Shown: piece by piece, positions 27,036-34,917 of the stretch
How the letters are laid out: each line of letters begins with the position of its first letter
Numbering within the stretch: position 1 is the stretch's first letter
From: Pontibacter populi
GTDB lineage: Bacteria; Bacteroidota; Bacteroidia; Cytophagales; Hymenobacteraceae
DNA length: 64,000 nucleotides
Direction of reading: 5' to 3'
Assembly: GCF_019336435.1 (NCBI RefSeq)
Contig: NZ_JAHWXQ010000001.1
Coordinates: forward strand, 682,001 to 746,000
The notes under the pieces: model-generated
Told to the model about the DNA's origin: nothing
Seen by the model: only the letters and a program-made list of their open reading frames with translations
Databases searched by the model: none
Made by a program: the position numbers and the translations under genes

Positions 27036-27227
27036 ATGTTGGAATATGTAAAAACCATTTTGCTGAAGGTTAGCTTCGACAAAATGCTGTTTGAAAAGGA
27101 GCTCAGAAAAGCTTTTAAATTTTTGGTTGCAGATGAGCTGCTGCAATTAAAACAGTGGTGTTACGACCAGTTCTCCAATAAATACCTCTTTATCATAAAC
27201 CGGGTATTTGCTAAACTTCAGCCATAG
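27036..27227 (+). CDS. Small conserved-looking protein of unknown function
   Basis: This 63-aa protein ([19 protein letters not shown]...) is rich in amphipathic helix-forming residues and lacks a signal peptide or known motif. Its composition (many Leu, Lys, Phe) is protein-like, and small proteins of this sort are common in Bacteroidota. It converges with queG and overlaps the end of that gene by 17 bp. It reads against the strand of both neighbours, so it is a stand-alone gene or chance ORF. Confidence 0.55.
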   Translation: MLEYVKTILLKVSFDKMLFEKELRKAFKFLVADELLQLKQWCYDQFSNKYLFIINRVFAKLQP

Positions 27228-28176
27228 TATCCGGGCAGTTTTCTTCGGTTTGTTGCACAAACGTTATGTTGCGCAACAGACCGTTGTAGCCCGTTCGTTT
27301 TACTGCCGATTTCTTGAATAGCTGCGAAAAAACTTCGTGTGTCAGTTCCTGCCAGTCGCTGGTTTTAAGTTTGCCCAGGTCTGGATGGGGCGCAAAAGCA
27401 GGTTCGTTGTGCGGCTTACTGAAACGGTTCCAGGGGCACACATCCTGGCAAATGTCGCAGCCAAATACCCAGTTACCAAACTTGCCATTCATTTCCTGCG
27501 GCAGCTGGTCTTTCAGCTCTATGGTATAGTATGATATGCATTTACTGCCATCCACAACATAAGGTGCAACTATAGCATCGGTCGGGCAGGCATCCAGGCA
27601 TTTGGTACAACTTCCACAGTAATCCTTTATCGGCCCGTCGTAGTCCAGTTCCAGGTCTATGATCAGCTCTGCTACAAAATGGAAGCTACCTGCTTGCGGT
27701 GTTATCAGCAATGTATGTTTCCCTACCCAACCCAATCCGCTTTTCGATGCCCAGGCTTTGTCCAGCACCGGAGCAGAATCCACGAAGCAACGACCGCCCA
27801 CCTCGCCTATCGTTTCATTAATGTAATCCAGCAACGTTTTCAGCTTGTCTTTGATCACAAAGTGATAATCGGTGCCGTAGGCGTATTTCGATATCTTGTA
27901 AGTATCCTCGTCGGGTTGCTGGGTTTCTTTGGCAGGGTAATAATTGAGCAGCAACGACACAACAGATTTCGCCCCATCAACTAAAAGACGCGGGTCCAGG
28001 CGCTTATCGAAATGATTCTCCATGTAGTGCATCTGGCCGTGCATGTTCTGCTTCAGCCAGTTCTCCAGCCGTGGTGCTTCCTCTTCCAGGAAATCCGCTT
28101 TCGAAATACCGCAATACATAAAGCCCAGTTCCTGCGCCTTCTGTTTGATAAGATAAGTGTGCTGTGCTTTGTTCAA
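27211..28176 (-). CDS. queG: Epoxyqueuosine reductase
   Basis: This 321-aa enzyme catalyses the last step of queuosine tRNA modification, reducing epoxyqueuosine with a cobalamin cofactor. Two 4Fe-4S sets are visible: [16 protein letters not shown] and [11 protein letters not shown]. The N-terminal cobalamin-binding region includes [16 protein letters not shown] and later [22 protein letters not shown]. Length is normal. It has its own -7 element about 50 bp upstream and borders the AT-rich islet. Confidence 0.96.
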   Translation of the reverse strand: MNKAQHTYLIKQKAQELGFMYCGISKADFLEEEAPRLENWLKQNMHGQMHYMENHFDKRLDPRLLVDGAKSVVSLLLNYYPAKETQQPDEDTYKISKYAYGTDYHFVIKDKLKTLLDYINETIGEVGGRCFVDSAPVLDKAWASKSGLGWVGKHTLLITPQAGSFHFVAELIIDLELDYDGPIKDYCGSCTKCLDACPTDAIVAPYVVDGSKCISYYTIELKDQLPQEMNGKFGNWVFGCDICQDVCPWNRFSKPHNEPAFAPHPDLGKLKTSDWQELTHEVFSQLFKKSAVKRTGYNGLLRNITFVQQTEENCPDTMAEV

Positions 28177-28223
28177 GTTATAGTTCAGCCGGCTTATAGT
28201 TAGCAGCTATAGTTCTAGAAGAA

Positions 28224-28231
28224 CAAAATTA
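28224..28231 (-). promoter_or_regulatory. Promoter -7 element for queG (TAATTTTG)
   Basis: It is a consensus match on the minus strand, 48 bp before the queG start. Confidence 0.5.
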
Positions 28232-28578
28232 CGGAGAAAAAAGTCCGATTCTAATAATTATAAGTCTCTATACTAATAACACATGACTAGAATAAAGTAA
28301 ACGAAAGGAAATGCCATCTACTACCTAGGTCACCTTATTGTTAAACCTCGATCATAAATTTTCTAAACATTAAAAACAAGAATATTTTTGATACTACTGC
28401 AAAGTATACACACAATTATAATATAGCGTACCATAAATCATTATTATTACTATCTTAATTTTCAGTTGATCTACCAATGTATCCTTATCAAGAAATTGCA
28501 AGGCTTGAGAAAGACAAGGAAGGAATACAAGAAATAATATATAAGTAATCAGGCAACAACTCTCATTAGCTAGTATAA
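28232..28578. other. AT-rich left flank of the islet
   Basis: This stretch is markedly AT-richer than its surroundings and has none of the AACTATA/TATAGTT half-sites common elsewhere. It contains a 23-codon frame (28477-28548) beginning MYPYQEIARLEKDKEG that could be a gene remnant. No tRNA or integrase is visible. Confidence 0.5.
28477..28548 (+). pseudogene. Possible truncated gene start (23 codons)
   Basis: The frame from ATG 28477 to TAA 28546-28548 encodes a charged helical peptide (MYPYQEIARLEKDKEGIQEI...). It looks like the amino end of a longer protein cut short, but chance cannot be excluded. Confidence 0.2.
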
Positions 28579-29658
28579 ATGATGCGACTTTTCAGAACTA
28601 CTGCTCCCCTTTTTAGACTTCTTGACAGGTTGAAAGCTGGTGAAAAGAATATTCTTGGATTACTCAAATTGAGTGAGAAAGACTTCCACCAAGTACCCTT
28701 TGAGGAAATTCTTAACTCGCCACACGATGCGGCTTACGGTGTTGACACCATACTTGAACGCTATAATCGCCCTGTTCTAGGCATTTTTGACCATTTGGTT
28801 TTAAGATACTATGATAATGGAGATCAGGAGTTCCTGTTCATTACCCATACACATGATGTTAACTTAATATCAAAGATAGTTGATAAACTTCATTTTATGT
28901 TTGGGACAGGGCTATACGACGATAGGCACTTTCACTCATTCTATAATGTTAATAAGGTACAGAAACTCGCGCGAGGCATAATTGAAGATGGAGATTTGCC
29001 AATATCATGCTTATGGTTTCATCATGCACACGATCTTGTATTTAAGCTAACTTATTTTCAAACACCAAAGAAGCAACTCGGTTTTATAGTAAAGAAAAAC
29101 GCAAGAATTTTAGATCGTACCCCACGTAAGAATTCAGTTTTAGATTTTCTGGAATTCAACATTGATGATATTCTGTCGGGCCAAGAAAGCCTTCGACACA
29201 TTGAGTTTGAAGATAATAACATTCTCTACATTGATTTCACTTACCAGCTCCCGGTGAAAGAGTTTGGCATTTTTGATATAATAACCATCAGGATCTTTGA
29301 TAACTCAAAGATTTTCAATCTAACTACTCAGACTCACATTTTTCTAAGCTCTTCTATTGATAGTATTCCGATTCAGGCTATCACCGACTGTGTAACTAAG
29401 TTAACACGGATTTACGGCGGTGATCATATAGGCTCATCAAGCATTTCTATTAATGATATACAAGACTTAGAAGAAGGAAACTATTGGCTAGGAAGAACAT
29501 GGCATCTGAACTATGCCCACGCACAACAGGACCTTTATAACCCAGAAGAAAAGGAAGCCTATTGTGTTGCTATAAATCAACATTTTAATGAACGTATAGA
29601 ATTAAGTATTCTTAGCTATAATACCTTGATTGAGCTATTTGGAGAGGAATATCATTAA
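28579..29658 (+). CDS. Uncharacterised 359-aa protein of an AT-rich islet
   Basis: The product (MMRLFRTTAPLFRLLDRL...) has no signal peptide, membrane helix or catalytic motif that I recognise. It is mixed alpha/beta in composition, with many Asp, Ile and His residues (for example LWFHHAHDLVFK). The coding sequence is AT-rich and lacks the genome's iterated motif, unlike neighbouring genes, so it is likely imported. Its TAA shares the tetramer TTAA (29655-29658) with the stop of the opposing gene. The function is unknown. Confidence 0.7.
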   Translation: MMRLFRTTAPLFRLLDRLKAGEKNILGLLKLSEKDFHQVPFEEILNSPHDAAYGVDTILERYNRPVLGIFDHLVLRYYDNGDQEFLFITHTHDVNLISKIVDKLHFMFGTGLYDDRHFHSFYNVNKVQKLARGIIEDGDLPISCLWFHHAHDLVFKLTYFQTPKKQLGFIVKKNARILDRTPRKNSVLDFLEFNIDDILSGQESLRHIEFEDNNILYIDFTYQLPVKEFGIFDIITIRIFDNSKIFNLTTQTHIFLSSSIDSIPIQAITDCVTKLTRIYGGDHIGSSSISINDIQDLEEGNYWLGRTWHLNYAHAQQDLYNPEEKEAYCVAINQHFNERIELSILSYNTLIELFGEEYH

Positions 29659-30134
29659 TCGCATTTCCGTCTTACATCGGGCAAGGCACCCTCTATTTCC
29701 TCATTGAAAGGACTAGAATGACGAAACATAAACGATAAGACAACATCATTATTCCCTAAGTCTATTTTCTTAAAAAACTCACTAAACCCAAACCTTAAAA
29801 ACCAAAGGTTAAATAGCCGCCCGCGCTGTGTCTGTCTCTCATCATGGGGGTCGCATACGAATATAAGCGTGTTCCTTTCATCTTCTAGAAACTCAAATAT
29901 GTGTCTTGCAACTGTCACCGCAACTCTAGGATCAAACTTTCTCTCCTGATCTTCTTGAGTCGGCCGAAAGCCCATCATCGCTGAATAAGGAGCAAATCCC
30001 ACAGAGTCATCAAAATAGGAGGAGCCATCTGTGAAGTATATCTCATAGATGGCTCCTGTATCAGTTGTAAAGAAAAAACTATTCTGCTTGTACTGGCTCT
30101 CGTACGGAGCTAGGCCTAATGAATTGAATATCAT
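29655..30134 (-). CDS. Uncharacterised protein, resembles the DUF6169 group
   Basis: This 159-aa protein (MIFNSLGLAPYESQYKQNSF...) has an N-terminal beta-rich region with FFFTTDTGAIYEIYFTDGSSYF, a phrase pattern that reminds me of DUF6169-type proteins, and a C-terminal part with FVCDPHDERQTQRGRLFNLWF. The family assignment is from memory and tentative. It begins inside the end of a 54-codon frame and has no clear ribosome-binding site, so translational coupling is likely. It is AT-rich and probably imported with its neighbours. Confidence 0.62.
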   Translation of the reverse strand: MIFNSLGLAPYESQYKQNSFFFTTDTGAIYEIYFTDGSSYFDDSVGFAPYSAMMGFRPTQEDQERKFDPRVAVTVARHIFEFLEDERNTLIFVCDPHDERQTQRGRLFNLWFLRFGFSEFFKKIDLGNNDVVLSFMFRHSSPFNEEIEGALPDVRRKCD

Positions 30135-30243
30135 TTAACAGATGTTCTTGGTCTGTATGTAAGAACTTGTTTATACGCTCTTTATCATTCTTAATTCTCT
30201 GGGCAAGCGCTTTCCAGTTAATTTTGATCGGAGTAGCTTTCAT
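30079..30243 (-). CDS. Small basic helical protein overlapping the DUF6169-like gene
   Basis: A 54-codon frame runs from ATG 30243 to TAG 30079-30081. The product starts MKATPIKINWKALAQRIKND and is rich in Lys, Asn and Gln, with a likely amphipathic helix. Its last 56 nt overlap the start of the next gene in another frame, an arrangement typical of coupled pairs such as toxin-antitoxin or DNA-binding partners. No family is recognised. Too short for certainty, but codon pattern and overlap support it. Confidence 0.5.
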   Translation of the reverse strand: MKATPIKINWKALAQRIKNDKERINKFLHTDQEHLLNDIQFIRPSSVREPVQAE

Positions 30244-30560
30244 ATTATCACCCTTTCTAGTACCTGCAATTGAATAAGGGCAGGTCCATTAGTTATCAAA
30301 TGTATTTATTATACATTTATTTTACAAAAATAGTTTAGAAACCTAAAGCATAAACCTTGCTAGGCTTGATCTGAGATTCTCTATGGCATTTAAAGCCTAA
30401 GGGTCTTGGTCACTTAATACTTTTCATTACCGCTCTAGGCTCAAGAGCTCGCCCTCTGCACAATCTGTCGGATGCGGTTTGTAAAATTGTGGATAAACCT
30501 TTAGTATATTTACACTCGGGGCAACCCGTAGTTGTAGTGTTAAAGCAGTTCTCAGCTAAT
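30244..30560. other. AT-rich right flank of the islet
   Basis: No gene is visible. The stretch lacks the iterated motif up to about 30600. It contains GTTTGTAAAATTGTGG and a TTTAGTATATTTACACTC stretch that could be a promoter, but nothing is transcribed to its right before the ruvB terminator. Confidence 0.4.
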
Positions 30561-30610
30561 AGTATAAAAGAGAAGAGCAGACCAAATGGCCTGCTCTTCT
30601 CTTTTATACT
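30561..30610. terminator. Strong bidirectional terminator after ruvB
   Basis: A perfect 20-bp stem (AGTATAAAAGAGAAGAGCAG and its complement) with a 10-nt loop lies 17 bp after the ruvB stop. An exact AACTATAGTT follows at 30614-30623. Confidence 0.88.
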
Positions 30611-30626
30611 ATAAACTATAGTTTAG

Positions 30627-31673
30627 TTACTCTGCCTGATCAAACAAGCCACCTGAGGCCTGTGCATGTTGTGGCGGAATTTTACCTAAGTGCTTGTAAG
30701 CAGCTTCGGTAGCTTCGCGGCCGCGGGCGGTTCGCTTAATATAACCTTCCTGGATCAGGAACGGCTCGTACACTTCTTCAATCGTTTCAGCTTCTTCGCC
30801 GCAAGCAGTTGCTATAGTTGAAATACCAACTGGGCCGCCTTTATACTTATCAATAATGCATGAAAGAATGCGTTTGTCCATGTCATCCAGACCGTTGTGG
30901 TCTACATCCAGGGCATGCAGCGCAAACTTGGCAATCTCTACATCTATAGTTCCGTCGCCTTTTACCTGGGCAAAGTCGCGGGTACGGCGCAGCAGGTTGT
31001 TGGCAATACGCGGCGTACCACGGCTACGACGGGCAATCTCGTAAGCAGCATCGGCATGTATCGGCGCACCCAGCAAAGCTGATGAGCGTTTTACAATCGA
31101 GGTCAGCAACTCGGCATCGTAATACTCCAGGCGGCTATTAATACTGAAACGCGCACGCAACGGCGCAGTAAGCAAACCGGAACGTGTGGTAGCACCAATA
31201 AGGGTAAACGGATTCAAACTAATTTGTACAGAACGCGCATTCGGACCAGAATCGAGCATGATATCGATCTTGTAGTCTTCCATAGCCGAGTACAGGTACT
31301 CTTCCACGATCGGGTTCAGACGGTGAATCTCATCAATGAAAAGTACATCGTTCGGGTCGAGGTTAGTAAGCAAACCAGCTAAGTCGCTTGGCTTATCCAG
31401 TACCGGTCCTGATGTCATTTTTATACCTGCATCCAGCTCCGAGGCAATAATGTGCGAAAGCGTGGTTTTACCAAGTCCCGGAGGTCCGTGCAGCAGCACA
31501 TGGTCCAGGGCTTCGCCACGACGGCGGGCTGCCTGCACAAATATTTTCAGGTTCTCCACCACTTTGGCCTGCCCTGTAAAATCGGCAAAACTAAGCGGAC
31601 GGAGTGCCTTATCTATATCGCGTTCGGCTGGCGTTAAGTGTTCCTTTTCGCCAGTGAGATAATCTTCTCTCAT
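30627..31673 (-). CDS. ruvB: Holliday junction branch migration helicase RuvB
   Basis: This 348-aa AAA+ motor drives branch migration of Holliday junctions with RuvA. The motifs are complete: [12 protein letters not shown] at the start, Walker [12 protein letters not shown], Walker B FIDEIHRL, sensor 1 GATTRSGLL, and the C-terminal winged helix with [13 protein letters not shown]. Length is usual. It is divergent from the PLD nuclease gene. Confidence 0.97.
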   Translation of the reverse strand: MREDYLTGEKEHLTPAERDIDKALRPLSFADFTGQAKVVENLKIFVQAARRRGEALDHVLLHGPPGLGKTTLSHIIASELDAGIKMTSGPVLDKPSDLAGLLTNLDPNDVLFIDEIHRLNPIVEEYLYSAMEDYKIDIMLDSGPNARSVQISLNPFTLIGATTRSGLLTAPLRARFSINSRLEYYDAELLTSIVKRSSALLGAPIHADAAYEIARRSRGTPRIANNLLRRTRDFAQVKGDGTIDVEIAKFALHALDVDHNGLDDMDKRILSCIIDKYKGGPVGISTIATACGEEAETIEEVYEPFLIQEGYIKRTARGREATEAAYKHLGKIPPQHAQASGGLFDQAE

Positions 31674-31766
31674 TATTCTATTTTCTACTTAAAAATCAGC
31701 TTTTGCTATACCTGAAGATAACAGTTCGGGTGCTGCTTTCGCTCCATTTATAGGTACGAATTTACG

Positions 31767-31774
31767 TAATTTTG
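31767..31774 (+). promoter_or_regulatory. Possible -7 element for the PLD gene (TAATTTTG)
   Basis: It is a consensus TAnnTTTG match but 111 bp before the start codon, so the leader would be long. Confidence 0.3.
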
Positions 31775-31884
31775 CTAATTATTTTATAGTATTTACCCAT
31801 AATTCTAATATAATTAGCATTACTACAGATTACTGTCTAAACTGAAGCCTGAAACGTACCTTTCAGTGGCCTAATTTATAGTTC

Positions 31885-32391
31885 ATGCAGCAAATACCAC
31901 AAAAAATTACCAGTCGTGCTTTCTTCAGCCCCGGCGATGATTGCCTGGAAGCTATCATAACGGCAATTGAGGAGGCAAAAAAGACCATGAAGATCTGCGT
32001 GTTCACGATAAGCGACGATCGTATTTCGGAAGCTATTCTAAGAGCGCACCAGCGTGGTTTACAGATAAGGATCATTACGGATAATAATAAACTGCACGAT
32101 ATAGGCTCCGATATAAGAGAACTGGCAGCTAGAGGCCTGGAGGTGCGGATAGATAAGACCCGCAGCCACATGCACCATAAGTTTGCCATTTTCGACGAAA
32201 CGCGCGTGCTAACCGGCAGCTACAACTGGACCCGTAGCGCCGCCATGTATAACCACGAAAACATACTGGTAACCGACAACCTCAGTATTGTGCAGGACTA
32301 TAGCCGCGAATTTGACCGGCTCTGGGAAGGTATGATGAAGTACAACCCCGGAGGCAAAAGCAGGGAAGAGTTCCGGCAGAGTGAGGAGTAG
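31885..32391 (+). CDS. Single-HKD phospholipase D-like (Nuc-type) protein
   Basis: This 168-aa protein has one HxKxxxxD motif (H97, K99, D104 in HHKFAIFD) followed by the conserved GSYNWTRSA at 111-119. Proteins with a single HKD motif dimerise to form one active site and most are non-specific nucleases (Nuc type) rather than lipases. There is no signal peptide, so it would act in the cytosol. It stands alone; the neighbour downstream is the DUF559 remnant. Substrate is not deducible. Confidence 0.85.
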   Translation: MQQIPQKITSRAFFSPGDDCLEAIITAIEEAKKTMKICVFTISDDRISEAILRAHQRGLQIRIITDNNKLHDIGSDIRELAARGLEVRIDKTRSHMHHKFAIFDETRVLTGSYNWTRSAAMYNHENILVTDNLSIVQDYSREFDRLWEGMMKYNPGGKSREEFRQSEE

Positions 32392-32500
32392 TGGTTTTTG
32401 AGATCGACCAAGGTTTTAGGTGTTATAGTTATGCTGTTTCGGATGATTATTCAGGTTATAGTATAAGTAAAATGTAACTATAAAACTTTACCTAATGCCG

Positions 32501-32538
32501 GGGAACAATTCCCCTCCTCGGAGGGGTTAGGGGTGGGT
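32501..32538. repeat. Left arm of 38-bp inverted repeat around the DUF559 pseudogene
   Basis: The arm starts GGGAACAATTCCCCTCC and ends GGGGTGGGT. Its reverse complement is at 32925-32962 without mismatch. It abuts the end of the DUF559 frame. Confidence 0.85.
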
Positions 32539-32539
32539 T

Positions 32540-32911
32540 TTACTTCTGCTGATTAGCCAGTATCCATGCTTCAATAGTTCGAAGTACGTTGGTTAACTCT
32601 TGTTTTACCTCTCTGTCATCAAATCGAAGGAATCTAACACCAAGCTTTTATAACGTAAACTGCCGATTTCTGTCTTCTTCAAAACTATAGTCATGGCTAT
32701 CACCATCTACTTCAATAGCTAACGACAATTCTTTACAGTAAAAATCAACTATAAAACTATCAATTGGCTTTTGCCTGTCGAAATCATAACCAAGTATTTG
32801 CTTGTTCTTCAGTTCATTCCAAAGCAATACTTCGGACAGAGTACTGTTTTGTCGCAATTGTTTTGCTAGTTCCTTTAGGTAAGGTTTGTAGGATATGATT
32901 TGCCTTTTCAT
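32540..32911 (-). pseudogene. DUF559/Vsr-like endonuclease-family gene with an in-frame stop
   Basis: The frame opens at ATG 32911 with MKRQIISYKPYLKELAKQLR and includes the LSLAIEVDGDSHDY segment, the acidic/His core of DUF559 (restriction-endonuclease-like fold, related to Vsr). After 87 residues (NRQFTL) a TAA at 32648-32650 breaks it. The same frame then continues for 35 codons with the expected C-terminal sequence (KLGVRFLRFDDREV...) to a second stop at 32540-32542. So it is a full-length gene with one nonsense codon, or readthrough. It lies exactly between perfect inverted repeats. Confidence 0.8.
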
Positions 32912-32924
32912 CGGTAAACGATTT

Positions 32925-32962
32925 ACCCACCCCTAACCCCTCCGAGGAGGGGAATTGTTCCC
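32925..32962. repeat. Right arm of 38-bp inverted repeat
   Basis: This is the exact reverse complement of 32501-32538, 13 bp upstream of the DUF559 start codon. Confidence 0.85.
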
Positions 32963-32998
32963 TACTACAACTGGCCAGAGGTCCAAACTATATTTCAA

Positions 32999-33024
32999 CG
33001 CGAGCAAGGACGCTCGCGCCATAT
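32999..33024 (-). repeat. Solo end of the CATGGCGCGAGC repeat family
   Basis: CGCGAGCAAGGACGCTCGCG followed by CCAT matches, in inverse orientation, the left end of the 9428, 20666 and 34539-34798 blocks. Confidence 0.45.
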
Positions 33025-33081
33025 TCTATTCTTGAAATCCTTCCCATCCTTTAATCCTGAAAATCCTGATTCAGACAAAAA

Positions 33082-33107
33082 AAGGCAGCTACTCTCGTAG
33101 CTGCCTT
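33082..33107 (-). terminator. Intrinsic terminator of the acyl-CoA dehydrogenase gene
   Basis: An 11-bp stem (AAGGCAGCTAC/GTAGCTGCCTT) with loop TCTC is followed on the minus strand by a T run. Confidence 0.8.
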
Positions 33108-33155
33108 ACTATTTCAGAGTCCTCCCCTGTTTTTAGGGGAGAGTTGAGAGGGGTT

Positions 33156-34334
33156 TTACTTAAAAGCCTGGATACCGGTAATATCAGCGCCGGTTATCAG
33201 CAGGTGAATATCGTGTGTCCCTTCGTAAGTGATCACGGATTCCAGGTTCATCATATGGCGCATGATCGGGTACTCGCCTGTAATGCCCATGCCACCGTGT
33301 ATCTGGCGTGCTTCGCGGGCAATGTGCAGGGCCATATCTACGCTGTTGCGTTTTGCCATAGATATCTGTTGGGTTGTGGCTTTGCCTTCATTCATCAGGG
33401 TTCCTAAGCGCCAAACCATCAGCTGTGCTTTGGTAATCTCGGTCAGCATCTCAGCCAGTTTCTTCTGTGTTAACTGGAAACCGCCAATTGGCTTATCAAA
33501 CTGGACACGCTCTTTGCTATATTTAAGTGCAGATTCGTAGCAATCGATAGCAGCACCCAGGGCGCCCCACGAAATACCATAACGGGCAGAATCAAGGCAA
33601 CCCAGCGGTCCTTTCAAACCATCTATGTTAGGTAACAGGTTCTCTTTCGGCACTTTCACGTTATCGAAAACCAATTCGCCGGTGCAGCTCGCGCGCAGGC
33701 TCCATTTGTTGTGGATTTCAGGTGTTGTAAAGCCTTCCATACCGCGCTCTACTATAAGACCTTTAATGCGGCCTTCTTCGTTCTTAGCCCAAACTACCGC
33801 TACCTGGCACTCCGGCGAGTTGGATATCCACATTTTAGAACCATTGAGCAGGTAATGATCGCCCATGTCTTTAATGTTGGTTACCATGCCACCCGGGTTA
33901 GAACCAAAATCCGGCTCGGTTAAGCCGAAGCAGCCCAGCCACTCGCCACTTGCAAGCTTTGGAAGGTACTTTTTGCGCTGCTCTTCTGAACCATATTTAT
34001 AGATCGGGTACATTACCAGCGAGCCCTGCACCGAAGCCGTTGAGCGCATACCGGAATCACCACGCTCGATCTCCTGCATAATGATACCATAGCTGATATA
34101 GTCGAGACCGCCACCACCATACTCAGTTGGTATAGTTGGGCCAAAAGCACCTACATCACCAAACTTTTTCACGATCTCCGAAGGGAAATGTGCATCCTGT
34201 GCCCATTGCTCAATTTTTGGAGATATTTCGCGCTTCACAAAGTCGCGCATAGTCTGGCGAATAAGCAAATGTTCTTCTGTAAGTAAATCGTCGATGTTAT
34301 AGTAGTCAGGCGCACCTGCTGGTTCGTAAGCCAT
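33156..34334 (-). CDS. Glutaryl-CoA dehydrogenase-like acyl-CoA dehydrogenase
   Basis: This 392-aa flavoprotein follows the acyl-CoA dehydrogenase fold. RSTASVQGSLVMYPIYKYGS and CFGLTEPDFGSNPGG are the phrases that distinguish glutaryl-CoA dehydrogenases, and the catalytic base is E371 in TYEGTHDIHLL. Glutaryl-CoA dehydrogenase oxidises and decarboxylates glutaryl-CoA to crotonyl-CoA in lysine/tryptophan breakdown. Other pathway genes are absent here, so the substrate is a family-based assignment. It is a single-gene unit with -7 element and terminator. Confidence 0.85.
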   Translation of the reverse strand: MAYEPAGAPDYYNIDDLLTEEHLLIRQTMRDFVKREISPKIEQWAQDAHFPSEIVKKFGDVGAFGPTIPTEYGGGGLDYISYGIIMQEIERGDSGMRSTASVQGSLVMYPIYKYGSEEQRKKYLPKLASGEWLGCFGLTEPDFGSNPGGMVTNIKDMGDHYLLNGSKMWISNSPECQVAVVWAKNEEGRIKGLIVERGMEGFTTPEIHNKWSLRASCTGELVFDNVKVPKENLLPNIDGLKGPLGCLDSARYGISWGALGAAIDCYESALKYSKERVQFDKPIGGFQLTQKKLAEMLTEITKAQLMVWRLGTLMNEGKATTQQISMAKRNSVDMALHIAREARQIHGGMGITGEYPIMRHMMNLESVITYEGTHDIHLLITGADITGIQAFK

Positions 34335-34370
34335 AGTTCTGTTTTAAAGGTTTTTGAGAAGGGTAATACG

Positions 34371-34378
34371 CAAAGTTA
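34371..34378 (-). promoter_or_regulatory. Promoter -7 element for the acyl-CoA dehydrogenase gene (TAACTTTG)
   Basis: It is a consensus TAnnTTTG match on the minus strand, 37 bp before the start. Confidence 0.5.
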
Positions 34379-34538
34379 AAATTTTAACTATAATCTGAAT
34401 CAGGATTTACAGGATTTTAAGATTTTCAGGATTTTGATGTAATTGAGCGAAGTATTTCAATGTCACAAGTTTGGCTATAGTTTTATAGTTAAGGCACTTC
34501 TCCTTATTATTCCTATACAAGGAGAGCAATCTTTACTG

Positions 34539-34798
34539 TATGCTGGCGCGGGTTTGTAACTCATGCCTAACTATGGTATTGGATTTGTAATCAAAAGCTC
34601 TTTCGGACTTCCAAGTCCGAAAGCCCTCTGCCGGGGATTTCCTAATCCGCGTTATTCGTAATACGGGGATTAGGAAATCCGCTTCAGGATTAGTTCCGGA
34701 CAAAGATGTCCGGAACAGCATAACGGCAAATAACTATGGTTTACACGGGCCAGAGGCCCACGCTATAGTTTGTCACGAGCGAAGACGCTCGCGCCATG
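34539..34798 (-). repeat. Inverted, expanded copy of the CATGGCGCGAGC...CGCCAGCATA block with a hairpin array
   Basis: Read on the minus strand, the block starts CATGGCGCGAGCGTCTTCG and ends CGCCAGCATA, as at 9428-9521. Its interior carries three adjacent perfect hairpins: CTTTCGGACTT/AAGTCCGAAAG (34600-34623), GGATTTCCTAATCC/GGATTAGGAAATCC (34635-34680) and GTTCCGGACA/TGTCCGGAAC (34693-34716). The last is related to one at about 63680-63700. No coding frame is convincing. Confidence 0.65.
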
Positions 34799-34863
34799 TC
34801 AGAATAAATAATTATAAAATCCTGCTCATCCTAAAATCCTGTAAACCCTGGTGCTGACAAACA

Positions 34864-34895
34864 AAAGAGCCCCACCATTAACGACAGGGCTCTTT
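34864..34895 (-). terminator. Intrinsic terminator of the TonB-receptor gene
   Basis: A 9-bp stem (AAAGAGCCC/GGGCTCTTT) with a 14-nt loop and T-rich minus-strand tail lies 23 bp after the stop. Confidence 0.75.
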
Positions 34896-34917
34896 CAGTA
34901 AAACTATAAACTATAGT

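Noticed and set aside
32540..32911. Reading the DUF559 frame as an intact 87-aa gene
   Set aside because: The same frame continues past the TAA with family-like C-terminal sequence, so the short product is a truncation.
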